Notes: generated from the sequence alone by a model not told the origin. A DNA stretch of 64,000 nt from Rhizobium sp. NXC24 (GCF_002944315.1 NZ_CP024311.1:2084501-2148500), one strand, 5' to 3'; shown: positions 18,228 through 27,576, numbered from the stretch's first letter. Made by a program: numbers and translations.

Positions 18228-19559
18228 GTGACAGCCAAGCCTCAGAACCGGGTTTTCGGCAAACAAAAACGACAGTACACCATTATCGTGGCGAGCGGCG
18301 ATACGGTGCGCCACATGACCGTGCGCCCGTGGATGGCGGCGCTTGTCGTGTGCCTCATCGGCATCTTTTCGATCGGATATCTCCTCGCCACCTCCTATCT
18401 CGTCCTGCGCGACGACCTGATCGGCGCCACCATGGCCCGGCAGGCGCGCATGCAATATGACTATGAGGATCGCATTGCGGCGCTGCGCGCCCAGGTCGAC
18501 CGTGTTACGTCCCGTCAGCTTCTCGACCAGCAAGTCGTCGAGGAGAAGGTCGACAAGCTGATGGAGCAGCAGCAGGCCTTGTCATCGCGCCACGGCAAGC
18601 TCGATGCGCTGCTTGACCGCGCCGAGAGTTCCGGCCTGATGAACAAGAATGCCTCTGGAGATGCCAGTGCGGCGGCCAAAGGCGACCACGCGGAATTGAC
18701 GGGAGGGCTGAAGTCGATTGAGAGGCTTCTGTCGAGCGGCAAGCCCGCCGATGCGACCCCCGACAATTCCACCCTCGCCTATGTTCCCGCCCCTGAAACC
18801 GTCGCCGACCGTGCCGACCGGGTGTTCTCCAGGGTGACATTGTCACTGAAACATATCGAACAGGATCAATTGACCCGCGTACGCCATCTGACGACCGGCG
18901 CGTCGGAGACCGCCGATGAGATCCAGTCGATCATGCAGAATGTCGGCGTCAAGGTTCCGACCGTGATGGCCAGCGCTGCGAGCAAGGATGAGAGCGTCGC
19001 AAATGATGATGGCGGCGTCGGCGGTCCTTATGTCGCACCGGAAAATGTCGATCAATTCGATCAGTCCATGGCCAATCTCGACACGGCACTGACGCGCCTC
19101 GAGACAGTACGCGGCGCAGCCGAAAGCCTGCCTTTTCGTAATCCGGCGCCGGGCAAGCTGATCACCAGCCCCTTCGGCAATCGCAAGGATCCCTTCTTCG
19201 GCAAGCTGGCACTTCATACCGGCACCGATTTCCACTTCAGCCCTGGGGAAAAGGTCAAGGCGACGGCGCCTGGCAAGGTCGTCTCCGCCGGCTGGACAGG
19301 TGGTTATGGCAACATGGTGGAGATCGACCACGGAGACGGCATTTCGACGCGTTACGGCCATATGGAAGAAATTCTGGTCAAGATCGGCGATACGGTCAAG
19401 GCCGGCGACGCCCTCGGTCTTGCCGGTAGCACGGGACGTTCGACCGGCACGCATCTTCATTATGAAGTGCGCGAAAACGGCCGTGCGATCGACCCAATGT
19501 ATTTCATCAATGCAGGCACGAAGCTCGCAAGTTATATCAATGGACTAGGGACAATCTGA
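18228..19559 (+). CDS. Membrane-anchored M23 (LytM-type) peptidase
   Basis: 443-residue envelope protein. It has a 35-residue cytosolic start, one membrane segment at about residues 36-62 (PWMAALVVCLIGIFSIGYLL), a periplasmic coiled coil (about 80-135, with EEKVDKLMEQQQALSSRH) and a C-terminal M23 domain. The zinc ligands are intact: LHTGTDFHFSPG supplies H and D, and GTHLHYEVREN supplies H-x-H. It should cleave peptidoglycan cross-links. The topology resembles the rhizobial polar-growth peptidase RgsM, but identity is not shown here. Starts with GTG. Confidence 0.88.
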   Translation: MTAKPQNRVFGKQKRQYTIIVASGDTVRHMTVRPWMAALVVCLIGIFSIGYLLATSYLVLRDDLIGATMARQARMQYDYEDRIAALRAQVDRVTSRQLLDQQVVEEKVDKLMEQQQALSSRHGKLDALLDRAESSGLMNKNASGDASAAAKGDHAELTGGLKSIERLLSSGKPADATPDNSTLAYVPAPETVADRADRVFSRVTLSLKHIEQDQLTRVRHLTTGASETADEIQSIMQNVGVKVPTVMASAASKDESVANDDGGVGGPYVAPENVDQFDQSMANLDTALTRLETVRGAAESLPFRNPAPGKLITSPFGNRKDPFFGKLALHTGTDFHFSPGEKVKATAPGKVVSAGWTGGYGNMVEIDHGDGISTRYGHMEEILVKIGDTVKAGDALGLAGSTGRSTGTHLHYEVRENGRAIDPMYFINAGTKLASYINGLGTI

Positions 19560-19697
19560 CCGCGAGAATTGTGACAAACGAGCAACAAAGGTGGCGCTAA
19601 TCTAAAAATTGCGTTATCTATTGGTCTGAAGCTTTCTGAACCACCTGCTTTCCTTGACTTCGCGGGTATTTGGTTCTATGTCGCGCTGCATTGCGGC

Positions 19698-21278
19698 ATG
19701 CTAGGGCATGTCGACTCACGAGTGTTCGACCGAACCGGAACGGAAATAGTTTTCCCTTTGACAACATTTGCTGACCTTGGCCTGAGCCAAAAAGTCCTAT
19801 CCGCGGTAACTGACGCGGGCTACACCACACCGACTCCGATCCAAGCCGGCGCAATTCCGTTTGCGCTGCAGCGTCGCGATATCTGCGGGATCGCCCAGAC
19901 GGGTACCGGCAAGACCGCCTCCTTCGTTCTGCCGATGCTAACGCTCCTCGAAAAGGGTCGTGCCCGCGCGCGCATGCCGCGCACGCTGATCCTAGAGCCG
20001 ACGCGCGAACTCGCCGCACAGGTCGCGGAGAATTTCGAGAAGTACGGCAAGAACCATCGCCTGAACATCGCCCTGCTGATCGGTGGCGTTTCTTTCGAAG
20101 ACCAGGATCGCAAGCTGGAGCGCGGCGCCGATGTGCTGATCTGCACGCCCGGCCGCCTGCTCGACCATTTCGAGCGCGGCAAGCTGCTGATGAGCGCCGT
20201 CGAAATCTTCGTCATCGATGAAGCCGACCGTATGCTCGACATGGGCTTCATTCCCGATATCGAGCGCATCGCCAAGCTCATTCCTTTCACGCGCCAGACG
20301 CTGTTCTTCTCGGCCACCATGCCGGGCGAAATCCAGAAGCTGGCAGATCGCTTCCTGCAAAATCCGGAACGTGTCGAAGTCGCCAAGCCCGCTTCGACGG
20401 CAAAGACCGTCACGCAGCGTTTCGTCGCTTCGCATGGCAAGGATTATGAGAAGCGCGCGACGTTGCGCGATCTCATCCGCTCCCAGACCGATTTGAAGAA
20501 CGCCATCATCTTCTGCAACCGCAAGAAAGATGTCGCGGATCTCTTCCGCTCGCTGGAACGCCATGGCTTCTCGGTCGGCGCGCTGCACGGCGATATGGAT
20601 CAACGCTCGCGCACGACCATGCTGCAGAACTTCCGCGACGGCAATATCCAGCTTCTAGTCGCTTCCGACGTTGCGGCACGCGGCCTCGATCTTCCCGATG
20701 TCGGCCACGTCTTCAATTTCGATGTGCCGATCCATTCGGAAGATTATGTCCACCGCATCGGCCGCACCGGCCGTGCCGGTCGCTCGGGTTCCGCCTTCAC
20801 CATCGTGACGAAGCGCGATACCAAGCATGCCGATGCGATCGAAAAGCTGATCGGCGAAGATGTCGAATGGCTGAACGGCGACCTGTCGTCGTTGCCCCCG
20901 GTCGAAGAAAGCCGGGACGACGATCGTTCTTCCCGTCGCCGTGACTCTAAAAGCAGAGGCCGCGACCGGGATCGTGGCCGCGGAGGCCGGAGCGCCTCGA
21001 GTCATAAATCTGATATCGACGTCGAGGATAATAGCGTCGAAGTGATCGAAGCAGCAGCACCAGCAAAGGCCGAAAGCGTGAGAAACGAGCGCAAGTCTGA
21101 GAACAGCAACAAGTCCCACAACGGTTCTCGCAACAATCACCGGCCCTTCCCTGCTGCCAACGACGACAACCGCGAGCGTCGCAATCGCTATCGCGATCAG
21201 GACGACGGCCCGACCCCGGTCGGCTTCGGCGACGATATCCCCGCCTTCATGCTGATTGTTGCCAACGCCAAGGGCTGA
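19698..21278 (+). CDS. DEAD-box ATP-dependent RNA helicase (RhlE-like)
   Basis: Superfamily 2 RNA helicase for RNA remodelling, cold adaptation or ribosome biogenesis. Motifs in order: Q motif (TTPTPIQAGAIPFALQRRD), I AQTGTGKT, Ia PTRELAAQV, Ib TPGRLLDH, II VIDEADRMLDMG, III FFSATMPG, V ARGLDLPDV, VI HRIGRTGRAGR. The roughly 130-residue C-terminal tail is low-complexity, rich in R, D, S and N, as in RhlE-type enzymes. The ATG at 19698 gives 526 residues; a TTG at 19758 (LTTFADLGLS) at the start of conserved sequence is a real alternative. Confidence 0.95.
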   Translation: MLGHVDSRVFDRTGTEIVFPLTTFADLGLSQKVLSAVTDAGYTTPTPIQAGAIPFALQRRDICGIAQTGTGKTASFVLPMLTLLEKGRARARMPRTLILEPTRELAAQVAENFEKYGKNHRLNIALLIGGVSFEDQDRKLERGADVLICTPGRLLDHFERGKLLMSAVEIFVIDEADRMLDMGFIPDIERIAKLIPFTRQTLFFSATMPGEIQKLADRFLQNPERVEVAKPASTAKTVTQRFVASHGKDYEKRATLRDLIRSQTDLKNAIIFCNRKKDVADLFRSLERHGFSVGALHGDMDQRSRTTMLQNFRDGNIQLLVASDVAARGLDLPDVGHVFNFDVPIHSEDYVHRIGRTGRAGRSGSAFTIVTKRDTKHADAIEKLIGEDVEWLNGDLSSLPPVEESRDDDRSSRRRDSKSRGRDRDRGRGGRSASSHKSDIDVEDNSVEVIEAAAPAKAESVRNERKSENSNKSHNGSRNNHRPFPAANDDNRERRNRYRDQDDGPTPVGFGDDIPAFMLIVANAKG

Positions 21279-21292
21279 CGGGCCTGCGGCGC

Positions 21293-21715
21293 ATGGGGAA
21301 GCCCGGCATCGATTTCCCAGGATTAGGAACCGGTCTCGCAATTTTGCGAGACGGAAAGCTGTTGCTCTATAAGCGCCTGAAGGCGCCCGAAGCCGGCTTA
21401 TGGAGCATCGTCGGCGGCAAGGTCGATCATATGGAGCCTGCCGCCAGGGCCGCCGTCCGCGAAGCGGAAGAGGAAAGCGGTCTCTCCATCGGCAAGATCG
21501 ACTATCTCTGCACGACAGAAGTCATCATCGAGGCCGACCGCCAGCACTGGATCTCACTGATCTATATCTGCAGGGACTTTTCCGGCGAGCCTCGCCTGAT
21601 GGAGCCCGACAAGCTCTCCGATTTCGGCTGGTTTGGCCGTAACGAATTGCCGACTCAACTTTCCGATTTCGCCAAGGCAACCATCGCCCATTTGAGCGAA
21701 GACGATTTTCGCTGA
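21293..21715 (+). CDS. Nudix hydrolase
   Basis: 140-residue pyrophosphohydrolase. The complete Nudix box G-x5-E-x7-REUxEExGU is present from GGKVDHMEPAARAAV to REAEEESGL. Substrates of Nudix enzymes range from oxidised nucleotides to sugar nucleotides and cannot be read here. It lies 14 bases after the helicase stop and is probably co-transcribed. It is convergent with the TfoX-like gene, with 3 bases between the stop codons. Confidence 0.9.
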   Translation: MGKPGIDFPGLGTGLAILRDGKLLLYKRLKAPEAGLWSIVGGKVDHMEPAARAAVREAEEESGLSIGKIDYLCTTEVIIEADRQHWISLIYICRDFSGEPRLMEPDKLSDFGWFGRNELPTQLSDFAKATIAHLSEDDFR

Positions 21716-21718
21716 ACT

Positions 21719-22039
21719 CTATTTCTCCGCCCGCACCGCCGCCTCGTAAGCCAGTCTCACCCAGCGCGCCATGATGTCCGGATCGTCGAACGCATCGTCC
21801 GGGATCGACCAATAGGGCATGTTGACGGGTTTGCCTTTCTTGCCTTCATAGGCCCAGCGCCGGGCGCCGGCTGCCTCGAATTCCGGAGCGCTGATTTCGT
21901 CAGCTTTCAGCAGCATCTCGTCGCTTACTTCGACGGCGACGATACGGCCCATGTGGTAGACGCCCTTGCCGCCGAACATGCGCTTGATCGTCACCGGCCC
22001 AAGCGCCTGGAACATCTCCTCGATCTCGATATTATCCAT
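21719..22039 (-). CDS. TfoX N-terminal-domain protein
   Basis: 106-residue protein of the TfoX/Sxy N-terminal domain family. The diagnostic start MFQALGPVTIKRMFGGKGVY is followed by the strand pair IVAVEVSDEMLLKAD and the aromatic WAYEGKKGKPVNMPYWSIPD. The C-terminal helix-hairpin-helix half of full-length TfoX is absent, so a competence role should not be assumed. Its ATG follows the preceding stop by 3 bases and has an AGGGGTAGGGA leader, so it is the last gene of the molybdenum-maturation operon. Confidence 0.85.
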   Translation of the reverse strand: MDNIEIEEMFQALGPVTIKRMFGGKGVYHMGRIVAVEVSDEMLLKADEISAPEFEAAGARRWAYEGKKGKPVNMPYWSIPDDAFDDPDIMARWVRLAYEAAVRAEK

Positions 22040-22042
22040 TCC

Positions 22043-23677
22043 CTACCCCTTCAAAATGCCACCGGCGGCCAATACGGCTTCGGGCGTATCTACATCGAGA
22101 TGAGCGGCATCGCCAATGTCGACATCGATGACGGCAAGCCCCGCAGTTTCGATGATATGCCGGGCGCCGACATCACCTTCGAGCCGCATCACAGCGTCGA
22201 ACACGGCGCGCGGCAGGATGACGGGATTGCCACGTTTGCCGCGCGATACCGCACGGACGATCGCCTGACCGTTCGCCTTCCGGAAGGCCGCAATCAGCGT
22301 CTTCAGGTCGTCGCTGGTGACACCCGGCATGTCGGCCAGCATGACCAATGCGCCATCGGCGCGTTGCGCGAACGGCGCGCTGATGCCGGCGACCAGCGAG
22401 CTTGCCATGCCGGACGCATAGTCTGGATTGTGCACGCGCTCGATCGCCAGACCGGCGAGCGCCTGCTCGATCTCCTCGCGGCGATGGCCGGTAACGACGA
22501 TGACAGCGGAAGCCCCGCTTGCCATAGCCGTCGCAGCCGAGCGTCGCACCAGGGGGATGCCATCGAACTCCGCCAACAGCTTGTGCGGCCCGCCCTCGCC
22601 CATGCGGCGTGCTTTGCCGGCCGCAAGAAGCACAACAGCAACAGAGATCTGAGCCTCCGGCTTGACGGCGATATCACGTGGTCTTGGCCGCGATTGGATT
22701 TCCATGAGAAGTCCCCCGACGCCCATGCCGCTGATCTCATGCGGCGTCGGCTTTTCGCCGGCAAGGATACGATCCAGCACCCAGTCGAAACCATTCTCTT
22801 TCGGGCTGCGAGCGCAGCCGGGCGCGCCCACGATATAGACATCGCCGATCCGGCCGAGCACCAGCAGATTGCCGGGATCGACTGGCATGCCGACCTGGAT
22901 CACCTGGCCTTCCGCAAGCCGGATTGCCTCAGGAATGACGTCGCCGGCATCGATGACAGCCGACGCACCAAAGACGATGACGAGTTTTGGCGATTGATCC
23001 TCTGCCCGCAGTGCCTTGCCGATCGCTTCCGCGACCGCAGGCGCACGATGCGCCACGCGCTCTTCCCGCTCCAAAGTGCTGCCGGCAAGCTGAAGCCGCT
23101 GCGCAAGGATGCGCGCCGTCTTGTCCATCACGGAGGTCTTCAGCGACGGCAATTCGGTCGCGATCAGCGACACCGCATGCGGCTGGAATGGCTTGACCTC
23201 GAAGACCGTCGTCTGCCGCAGGATGTCGATGCCCGCAGCAACCTTCTCACCTGAAACTGCCAGCGGAATGATCTTGAAGGTCGCTACCATATCGCCGCGA
23301 CGCACCGGCACATGATCGGCAAGACAGGCAAGCGTGATGGCCGGATCGACGCGATTCAGCCGGTCTACGGCGGCGCGGTTTGCGACGAACAGGCCATCGA
23401 CCGCGCTGTGGACATTGACGCGCCCCGTAGCCGCTTCGGAAAACGTCAGATGATCCGGGGCAATCGCCCGCGCCAATTGCGCCGCGGCCTCATCCTCCAT
23501 GAGATCGTCAGGCGCGATTCTGGCGGCGGTGACATGGGAGATATTGGCAGCGATGAGACGGTCGAGATCGGCGCGGTCAAGGACATGGCCCTTGGCGAGA
23601 CTGCCGTCTGGCAATCGGATGGAATGCGCAAGCACGGCGCCTTCGGCTTCCGCTGTCGCAAAATCACCGAATATCAT
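22043..23677 (-). CDS. Fused MoeA-like molybdopterin-binding / MobA-like nucleotidyltransferase
   Basis: 544-residue two-domain protein. Residues 1 to about 335 form a molybdopterin-binding (MoeA/MogA-like) half, with VFGASAVIDAGDVIPEAI and the conserved VYIVGAPGCARSPKENGFDW. Residues from about 350 are a MobA/MocA-type NTP transferase with the loop LLAAGKARRMGEGG and the metal site MLADMPGV. Such proteins attach a nucleotide (CMP for MocA) to molybdopterin for xanthine-dehydrogenase-family enzymes. It overlaps the upstream XdhC gene by 4 bases (ATGA). Confidence 0.9.
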   Translation of the reverse strand: MIFGDFATAEAEGAVLAHSIRLPDGSLAKGHVLDRADLDRLIAANISHVTAARIAPDDLMEDEAAAQLARAIAPDHLTFSEAATGRVNVHSAVDGLFVANRAAVDRLNRVDPAITLACLADHVPVRRGDMVATFKIIPLAVSGEKVAAGIDILRQTTVFEVKPFQPHAVSLIATELPSLKTSVMDKTARILAQRLQLAGSTLEREERVAHRAPAVAEAIGKALRAEDQSPKLVIVFGASAVIDAGDVIPEAIRLAEGQVIQVGMPVDPGNLLVLGRIGDVYIVGAPGCARSPKENGFDWVLDRILAGEKPTPHEISGMGVGGLLMEIQSRPRPRDIAVKPEAQISVAVVLLAAGKARRMGEGGPHKLLAEFDGIPLVRRSAATAMASGASAVIVVTGHRREEIEQALAGLAIERVHNPDYASGMASSLVAGISAPFAQRADGALVMLADMPGVTSDDLKTLIAAFRKANGQAIVRAVSRGKRGNPVILPRAVFDAVMRLEGDVGARHIIETAGLAVIDVDIGDAAHLDVDTPEAVLAAGGILKG

Positions 23678-24381
23678 CGCCTGTCACCCTTCGGTGATGA
23701 GACGTCACGGCCGCGCAGCGCGGCGATGATCTCGGCCAAGATGGCAACGGCGATTTCCGCCGGGCTCGATGCGCCGATGGGAAGGCCGATTGGGGCATGA
23801 ATTCGGGCAAGATCGGCGTCCGTCAGCCCCTCATGCTTCAATCGTTCCACGCGGCTCGCATGCGTCTTGCGACTGCCGAGCGCGCCAACATAAAAACAGC
23901 CTGCTTTCAGCGCCTCGGCGATCGGGAAATCATCGATCTTAGGATCGTGGGTGACAGCGACCAACGCCGTATAGGCGTCTAGCGGGCGCTCCTTCAAAAC
24001 ATCCACCGGCCAGTCGGCAACGAGATCGACGCCATCGAATCGCTCCGGTGTCGCAAAAGCGGTGCGCGGATCAATGATGCGGATGTCAAAGCCGGCCAGC
24101 TCGGCCATACCAGCCAAAACCTGGCTGATATGCACGGCGCCGATGACAACGATTTGCGGGGGCGGCAAATGTACGTTGAGGAAGAGGCTTTCCCCTGCGA
24201 TATCCACTGCCGAGGATTTTCCCGAGCGGAAGGCGGAAGCCACCGCGTCGGCAAACGGGCCGTCGAGAGCTTCGCCCTCGACAATCAGCCGATCAGGTCC
24301 ACCGGAGAGATCGGTGACAAGGACAGCCGCTTGCCGCGCGCGCCGCAGAGCATTCAGTTTCGCCAGTATCTGACGGTCCAT
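23674..24381 (-). CDS. XdhC family protein, C-terminal Rossmann domain
   Basis: 235-residue protein corresponding to the C-terminal XdhC_C domain: a dinucleotide-binding fold starting at PPQIVVIGAVHISQVLAG, then IRIIDPRTAFATPERF, VAVTHDPKIDD and the conserved VGALGSRKTHASRVERL. XdhC proteins bind sulfurated molybdenum cofactor and insert it into xanthine dehydrogenase-type enzymes. Here the family's N-terminal domain is a separate gene immediately upstream (one-base overlap), as in CoxF/XdhC pairs. Confidence 0.9.
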   Translation of the reverse strand: MDRQILAKLNALRRARQAAVLVTDLSGGPDRLIVEGEALDGPFADAVASAFRSGKSSAVDIAGESLFLNVHLPPPQIVVIGAVHISQVLAGMAELAGFDIRIIDPRTAFATPERFDGVDLVADWPVDVLKERPLDAYTALVAVTHDPKIDDFPIAEALKAGCFYVGALGSRKTHASRVERLKHEGLTDADLARIHAPIGLPIGASSPAEIAVAILAEIIAALRGRDVSSPKGDRR

Positions 24382-24710
24382 CAGCCAAGCCTCTCGACAT
24401 AGACGCGAATGCGGCCGCCGCAGGACAGGCCGACGCGCCAGGCGGTCTCATCCGCGACGCCGAATTCCAGCATGCGAGCCTTGCCGCTATCGATCACATC
24501 CAGTGCCTCGGTGATTACGGCGCCTTCCACGCAACCGCCGGAGACCGAGCCGTGAAAATTGCCCTCGTCGTCGATGACGAGATGGCTGCCGGTCGGGCGC
24601 GGTGCGGAACCCCAGGTATCAACGACGGTCGCCAATGCCACGCTGCGGCCGGCGGCGGCCCATTCCTCCGCGACAAAAAGCGGATCCAGGCTTTCGGGTG
24701 TATGCGTCAT
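24381..24710 (-). CDS. XdhC/CoxI N-terminal domain protein
   Basis: 109-residue protein matching the XdhC_CoxI domain: VALATVVDTWGSAPRPTGSH, then VSGGCVEGAVITEALDV with the conserved cysteine, and the terminal LSCGGRIRVYVERL with a second cysteine. It is thought to bind molybdenum cofactor or its sulfur. The start at 24710 (MTHTPESL) lies 7 bases after the CoxE-like stop. It overlaps its partner gene by one base, so the two are translationally coupled. Confidence 0.9.
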   Translation of the reverse strand: MTHTPESLDPLFVAEEWAAAGRSVALATVVDTWGSAPRPTGSHLVIDDEGNFHGSVSGGCVEGAVITEALDVIDSGKARMLEFGVADETAWRVGLSCGGRIRVYVERLG

Positions 24711-24717
24711 GGGTGCC

Positions 24718-25965
24718 TCACAGCTTGGCGAGAAAACGGCGTGGATCATAGGCGCTGGCACGACCGGCGCTCAGGGCTGATACGAGATCGGCTAGAGATA
24801 ATAGATTGTGAACCGGACGGAATTCGTCAACATGCGGCAGCATGGCGCGAACGCCACGGGCGCGGGGTTCGAAGCCTTCGAAGCGCAAGAGCGGATTGAG
24901 CCAGATCAGCCGCCTGCAAGAGCGGTGCAGCCTGTCCATTTCGCTTTGCAGAAGCTCCACGCCCTCCCGCTCCAATCCATCGGTGATGAGGAGAACGATC
25001 GCGCCCTGCCCCAGCACCCGCCGTGCCCAGAGCCGATTGAACTCCTTCAGGGTCTCGCCGATACGCGTGCCGCCAGACCAGTCGCGGACGGCGGCGGCGC
25101 ATTCGTCGAGCGCCTCGTCCGGGTCCTTGTGGCGCATCTGCCTGCTAACATTGGTCAGCCGCGTGCCGAACAGGAACGTATGCACGCGCCTGCGCTTCTC
25201 GGTCAGCACATGCAGGAAATGCAGGAATATCCGAGTATACTGGCTCATCGAGCCTGAAATATCGGCAAGCACCACCAAGGGCGGCTGCATCTCCTTGGCC
25301 TCGCGGTAACGCGGCAAGATCAGCGTGCCTCCGGTGCGAAGTGCCACCCGCATCGTCGCCCGTGGATCGACCTTGGCGGACACATGAGACGGCACGAAGC
25401 GGCGGGTGCGGACGCTGTCGAGCGGCAATTCCAGCCTCGCCAGCTCTTTCCTCGCGGCGGCAATTTCCGCAACCGACATCTGGGCGAAATCCATGCGGCG
25501 CAGGAGTTCGTTACCCGATGTCGTGAAGCGGGCATCGATCTCGATATCCGGCGCCTCGCGCTGTGGCCGGCGGTCGTCGCGGTCGCCAAGCAAAGCGTCG
25601 CTCACACGGGTTTCGCCCGGTTTCGGCTTTTCCTTCTCACGATTATCGGGCGCGACCGGCGACATCATCGCGATCATCTTCTGCACGAGATCGCGCGAAC
25701 GCCAGAACAGCCGGAATGCTTCGTCGAAAACCGCAAGATCCTCATGCCGTTTGACGAAGATGGAAGACAATGCCGCGTGAAACTCTTCGCGCGAACCGAT
25801 GCCGATCGTCTCGACCGCTTCGATGGCGTCGGCAATGGCCGCCGGCCCGATCTTCAGGCCGGCCTTGCGTAAAGCTCGTGCGAAGAAGACGATATTATCT
25901 GCAAGACGTCCGTCACCGAGCGGTGACGGCGGGACGATGGCGCCATCTCGCGTTGCCGATTCCAT
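24718..25965 (-). CDS. coxE: CoxE-type VWA domain protein
   Basis: 415-residue protein with a C-terminal von Willebrand A domain whose MIDAS site is intact: DISGSMS (D-x-S-x-S), a threonine in GGTRIGETL and aspartate in LLITDGLERE. The N-terminal part has the family RLADNIVFFARALRKAGLKI opening. CoxE pairs with the MoxR-type ATPase CoxD, which in carboxydotrophs is needed to build the Cu-S-Mo centre of CO dehydrogenase; other hydroxylases may use relatives. The ATG at 25965 follows the coxD-like stop by 4 bases. Confidence 0.88.
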   Translation of the reverse strand: MESATRDGAIVPPSPLGDGRLADNIVFFARALRKAGLKIGPAAIADAIEAVETIGIGSREEFHAALSSIFVKRHEDLAVFDEAFRLFWRSRDLVQKMIAMMSPVAPDNREKEKPKPGETRVSDALLGDRDDRRPQREAPDIEIDARFTTSGNELLRRMDFAQMSVAEIAAARKELARLELPLDSVRTRRFVPSHVSAKVDPRATMRVALRTGGTLILPRYREAKEMQPPLVVLADISGSMSQYTRIFLHFLHVLTEKRRRVHTFLFGTRLTNVSRQMRHKDPDEALDECAAAVRDWSGGTRIGETLKEFNRLWARRVLGQGAIVLLITDGLEREGVELLQSEMDRLHRSCRRLIWLNPLLRFEGFEPRARGVRAMLPHVDEFRPVHNLLSLADLVSALSAGRASAYDPRRFLAKL

Positions 25966-25969
25966 CGTC

Positions 25970-26908
25970 TCATCCCGTTGCCAGCAGTTCGGATTTGACC
26001 TCGTCCAGCACCCGGTTGCCTTCGCCGCCCTGGATGCGGGCAATATCGTCCTGGTATTTCAGAAGGGTGCCGAGCGTATCGGAAATCGTTTCGGGATCGA
26101 GCGCCAGCCGGTCGAGCTCGGTCAGCGCCGTCGCCCAGTCGATGGTTTCGGCGACGCCGGGATTCTTGAAGAGGTCGAGCGTGCGTAGCTTCTGCACATA
26201 GGCGACGATCTGGCGCGACAGCGCCTCGTTACAGCCCGGCACTTTGCGGCGGATGATGTCAAGCTCCTGTGCCGCTTCGGGGTAATCGACCCAGTGATAG
26301 AGGCAACGCCGCTTCAGAGCATCATGCACCTCGCGGGTGCGGTTGGTGGTGATGATGACGATGGGCGGTTCGGCGGCGCGAATGGTGCCGAGCTCGGGGA
26401 CGGTCACCTGGAAATCGGAAAGCACTTCGAGCAGAAAAGCTTCGAACGCCTCATCGGTGCGGTCCAGTTCATCGATCAGGAATACCGGCGCACGCCCTCC
26501 CGTGCCCGATAGCGCCTGCAGCACGGGCCGCCGAATGAGATAACGCTCGGAAAAGATATCGGCCTCGATACGGTCACGGTCGGTAAGACCCGACGCTTCG
26601 GCAAGGCGGATTTCCAGCATCTGCGCCGGATAGTTCCACTCATAGACGGCGGAGGAAACGTCGAGCCCTTCATAACATTGCAGGCGGATCAGCGGCCGGT
26701 CGAGCGCCTTCGACAGCACTTTGGCGATCTCGGTCTTGCCGACGCCGGCCTCGCCTTCCAGAAAAAGCGGCCGTTTCATTTTCAGCGCCAGAAACAGCAC
26801 TGTGCCGAGCGCACGCCCCGCGAGATAGTCGTGAGTGCCGAGCATGTCGATCGTTTCGTCGATCGAACTCGGCAGCGACGGTGCACGATGATGATGATGA
26901 TCAGGCAT
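25970..26908 (-). CDS. coxD: CoxD-type MoxR-family AAA+ ATPase
   Basis: 312-residue AAA+ chaperone-type ATPase. Walker A is LEGEAGVGKTEIAKVL, Walker B VFLIDELDRTDEAFEAFLLE, sensor 1 VIITTNRTREVHDALKRRC, with a C-terminal lid. A short His-rich start (MPDHHHHRAP) could bind metal. MoxR ATPases work with VWA proteins, here encoded next door, in maturing enzyme metal centres. The ATG at 26908 was chosen; an ATG at 26923 would add five residues. The gap to the preceding flavin reductase is short, so both are likely in one operon. Confidence 0.9.
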   Translation of the reverse strand: MPDHHHHRAPSLPSSIDETIDMLGTHDYLAGRALGTVLFLALKMKRPLFLEGEAGVGKTEIAKVLSKALDRPLIRLQCYEGLDVSSAVYEWNYPAQMLEIRLAEASGLTDRDRIEADIFSERYLIRRPVLQALSGTGGRAPVFLIDELDRTDEAFEAFLLEVLSDFQVTVPELGTIRAAEPPIVIITTNRTREVHDALKRRCLYHWVDYPEAAQELDIIRRKVPGCNEALSRQIVAYVQKLRTLDLFKNPGVAETIDWATALTELDRLALDPETISDTLGTLLKYQDDIARIQGGEGNRVLDEVKSELLATG

Positions 26909-26943
26909 AGTCTCTCGATCCAAGCGATTATGCGCTAGGGAGG

Positions 26944-27462
26944 TTATAACGTGTGATAGTCCCTGTTCATATAGAGCAGCGCCGGCTTTGTTTCATCGAA
27001 ATGCACCGCCACCACTTCGCCGAAGATGATGTTATGCGTCGAAGCCCGTTTGATTTCGGTGACGCGGCAATCGAAGGCTGCCAGCGCGTCGGTAAGAACC
27101 GGCGCACCGGTCACGAGCGTATCGAACTTGCCCGTTGCGAAACGCTCTTCATTGGTCAAATTCGTCTTGCCGGAGAAGGCATCGGCGAGCGCCTGATGAT
27201 GGGCGCCGAGAGCGTTCAGGGCAAAGATGCCGCTTTTGAAGAAGATTTCGTTCTTCGCATTGTTGTTGTTAAGGCAGATCAGGATTGTGGCTGGATTGTC
27301 CGAGACCGAGCAGGCAGCCGTGATCGTTACCCCGCGCCGTTCATTGCCAAGTGCGGTGGTCACTAGCTGCACATGCCCCGCATAACGGCTCATGGCGTCG
27401 CGATAGTCAGCCGGATCCATACGCTGCTTGTCTAGCACGATTGCTTCCCTCGTTTTCGTCAT
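26944..27462 (-). CDS. Flavin reductase family protein
   Basis: 172-residue FMN-binding split-barrel protein of the flavin reductase domain family (RutF/HpaC-like): MSRYAGHVQLVTTALGNERR then GVTITAACSVSDNPATILIC, the loop FALNALGAHHQALADAF and the terminal LLYMNRDYHTL. It would reduce flavin with NAD(P)H for a partner monooxygenase, not seen here. It is probably the first gene of the coxD-coxE-xdhC operon. ATG 27462 is used; ATG 27420 (MDPADYRDAM), the usual family start, is equally possible. Confidence 0.87.
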   Translation of the reverse strand: MTKTREAIVLDKQRMDPADYRDAMSRYAGHVQLVTTALGNERRGVTITAACSVSDNPATILICLNNNNAKNEIFFKSGIFALNALGAHHQALADAFSGKTNLTNEERFATGKFDTLVTGAPVLTDALAAFDCRVTEIKRASTHNIIFGEVVAVHFDETKPALLYMNRDYHTL

Positions 27463-27548
27463 TTCTCGTTTTCATTCAATATGGCGGGCACACGTTAGCT
27501 TTTCTACAATAGGATTATTGAAATCAGAGAGATTTCGCTGCTTTTTCT

Positions 27549-27576
27549 TTGACGACGACCTTCAGGCGGATAAAAG
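27549..27576 (+). promoter_or_regulatory. Candidate promoter for the binding-protein gene
   Basis: TTGACG (27549-27554), 16 bases, TAAAAG (27571-27576), ending 24 bases before the ATG of the substrate-binding protein. Consensus-based guess. Confidence 0.4.
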
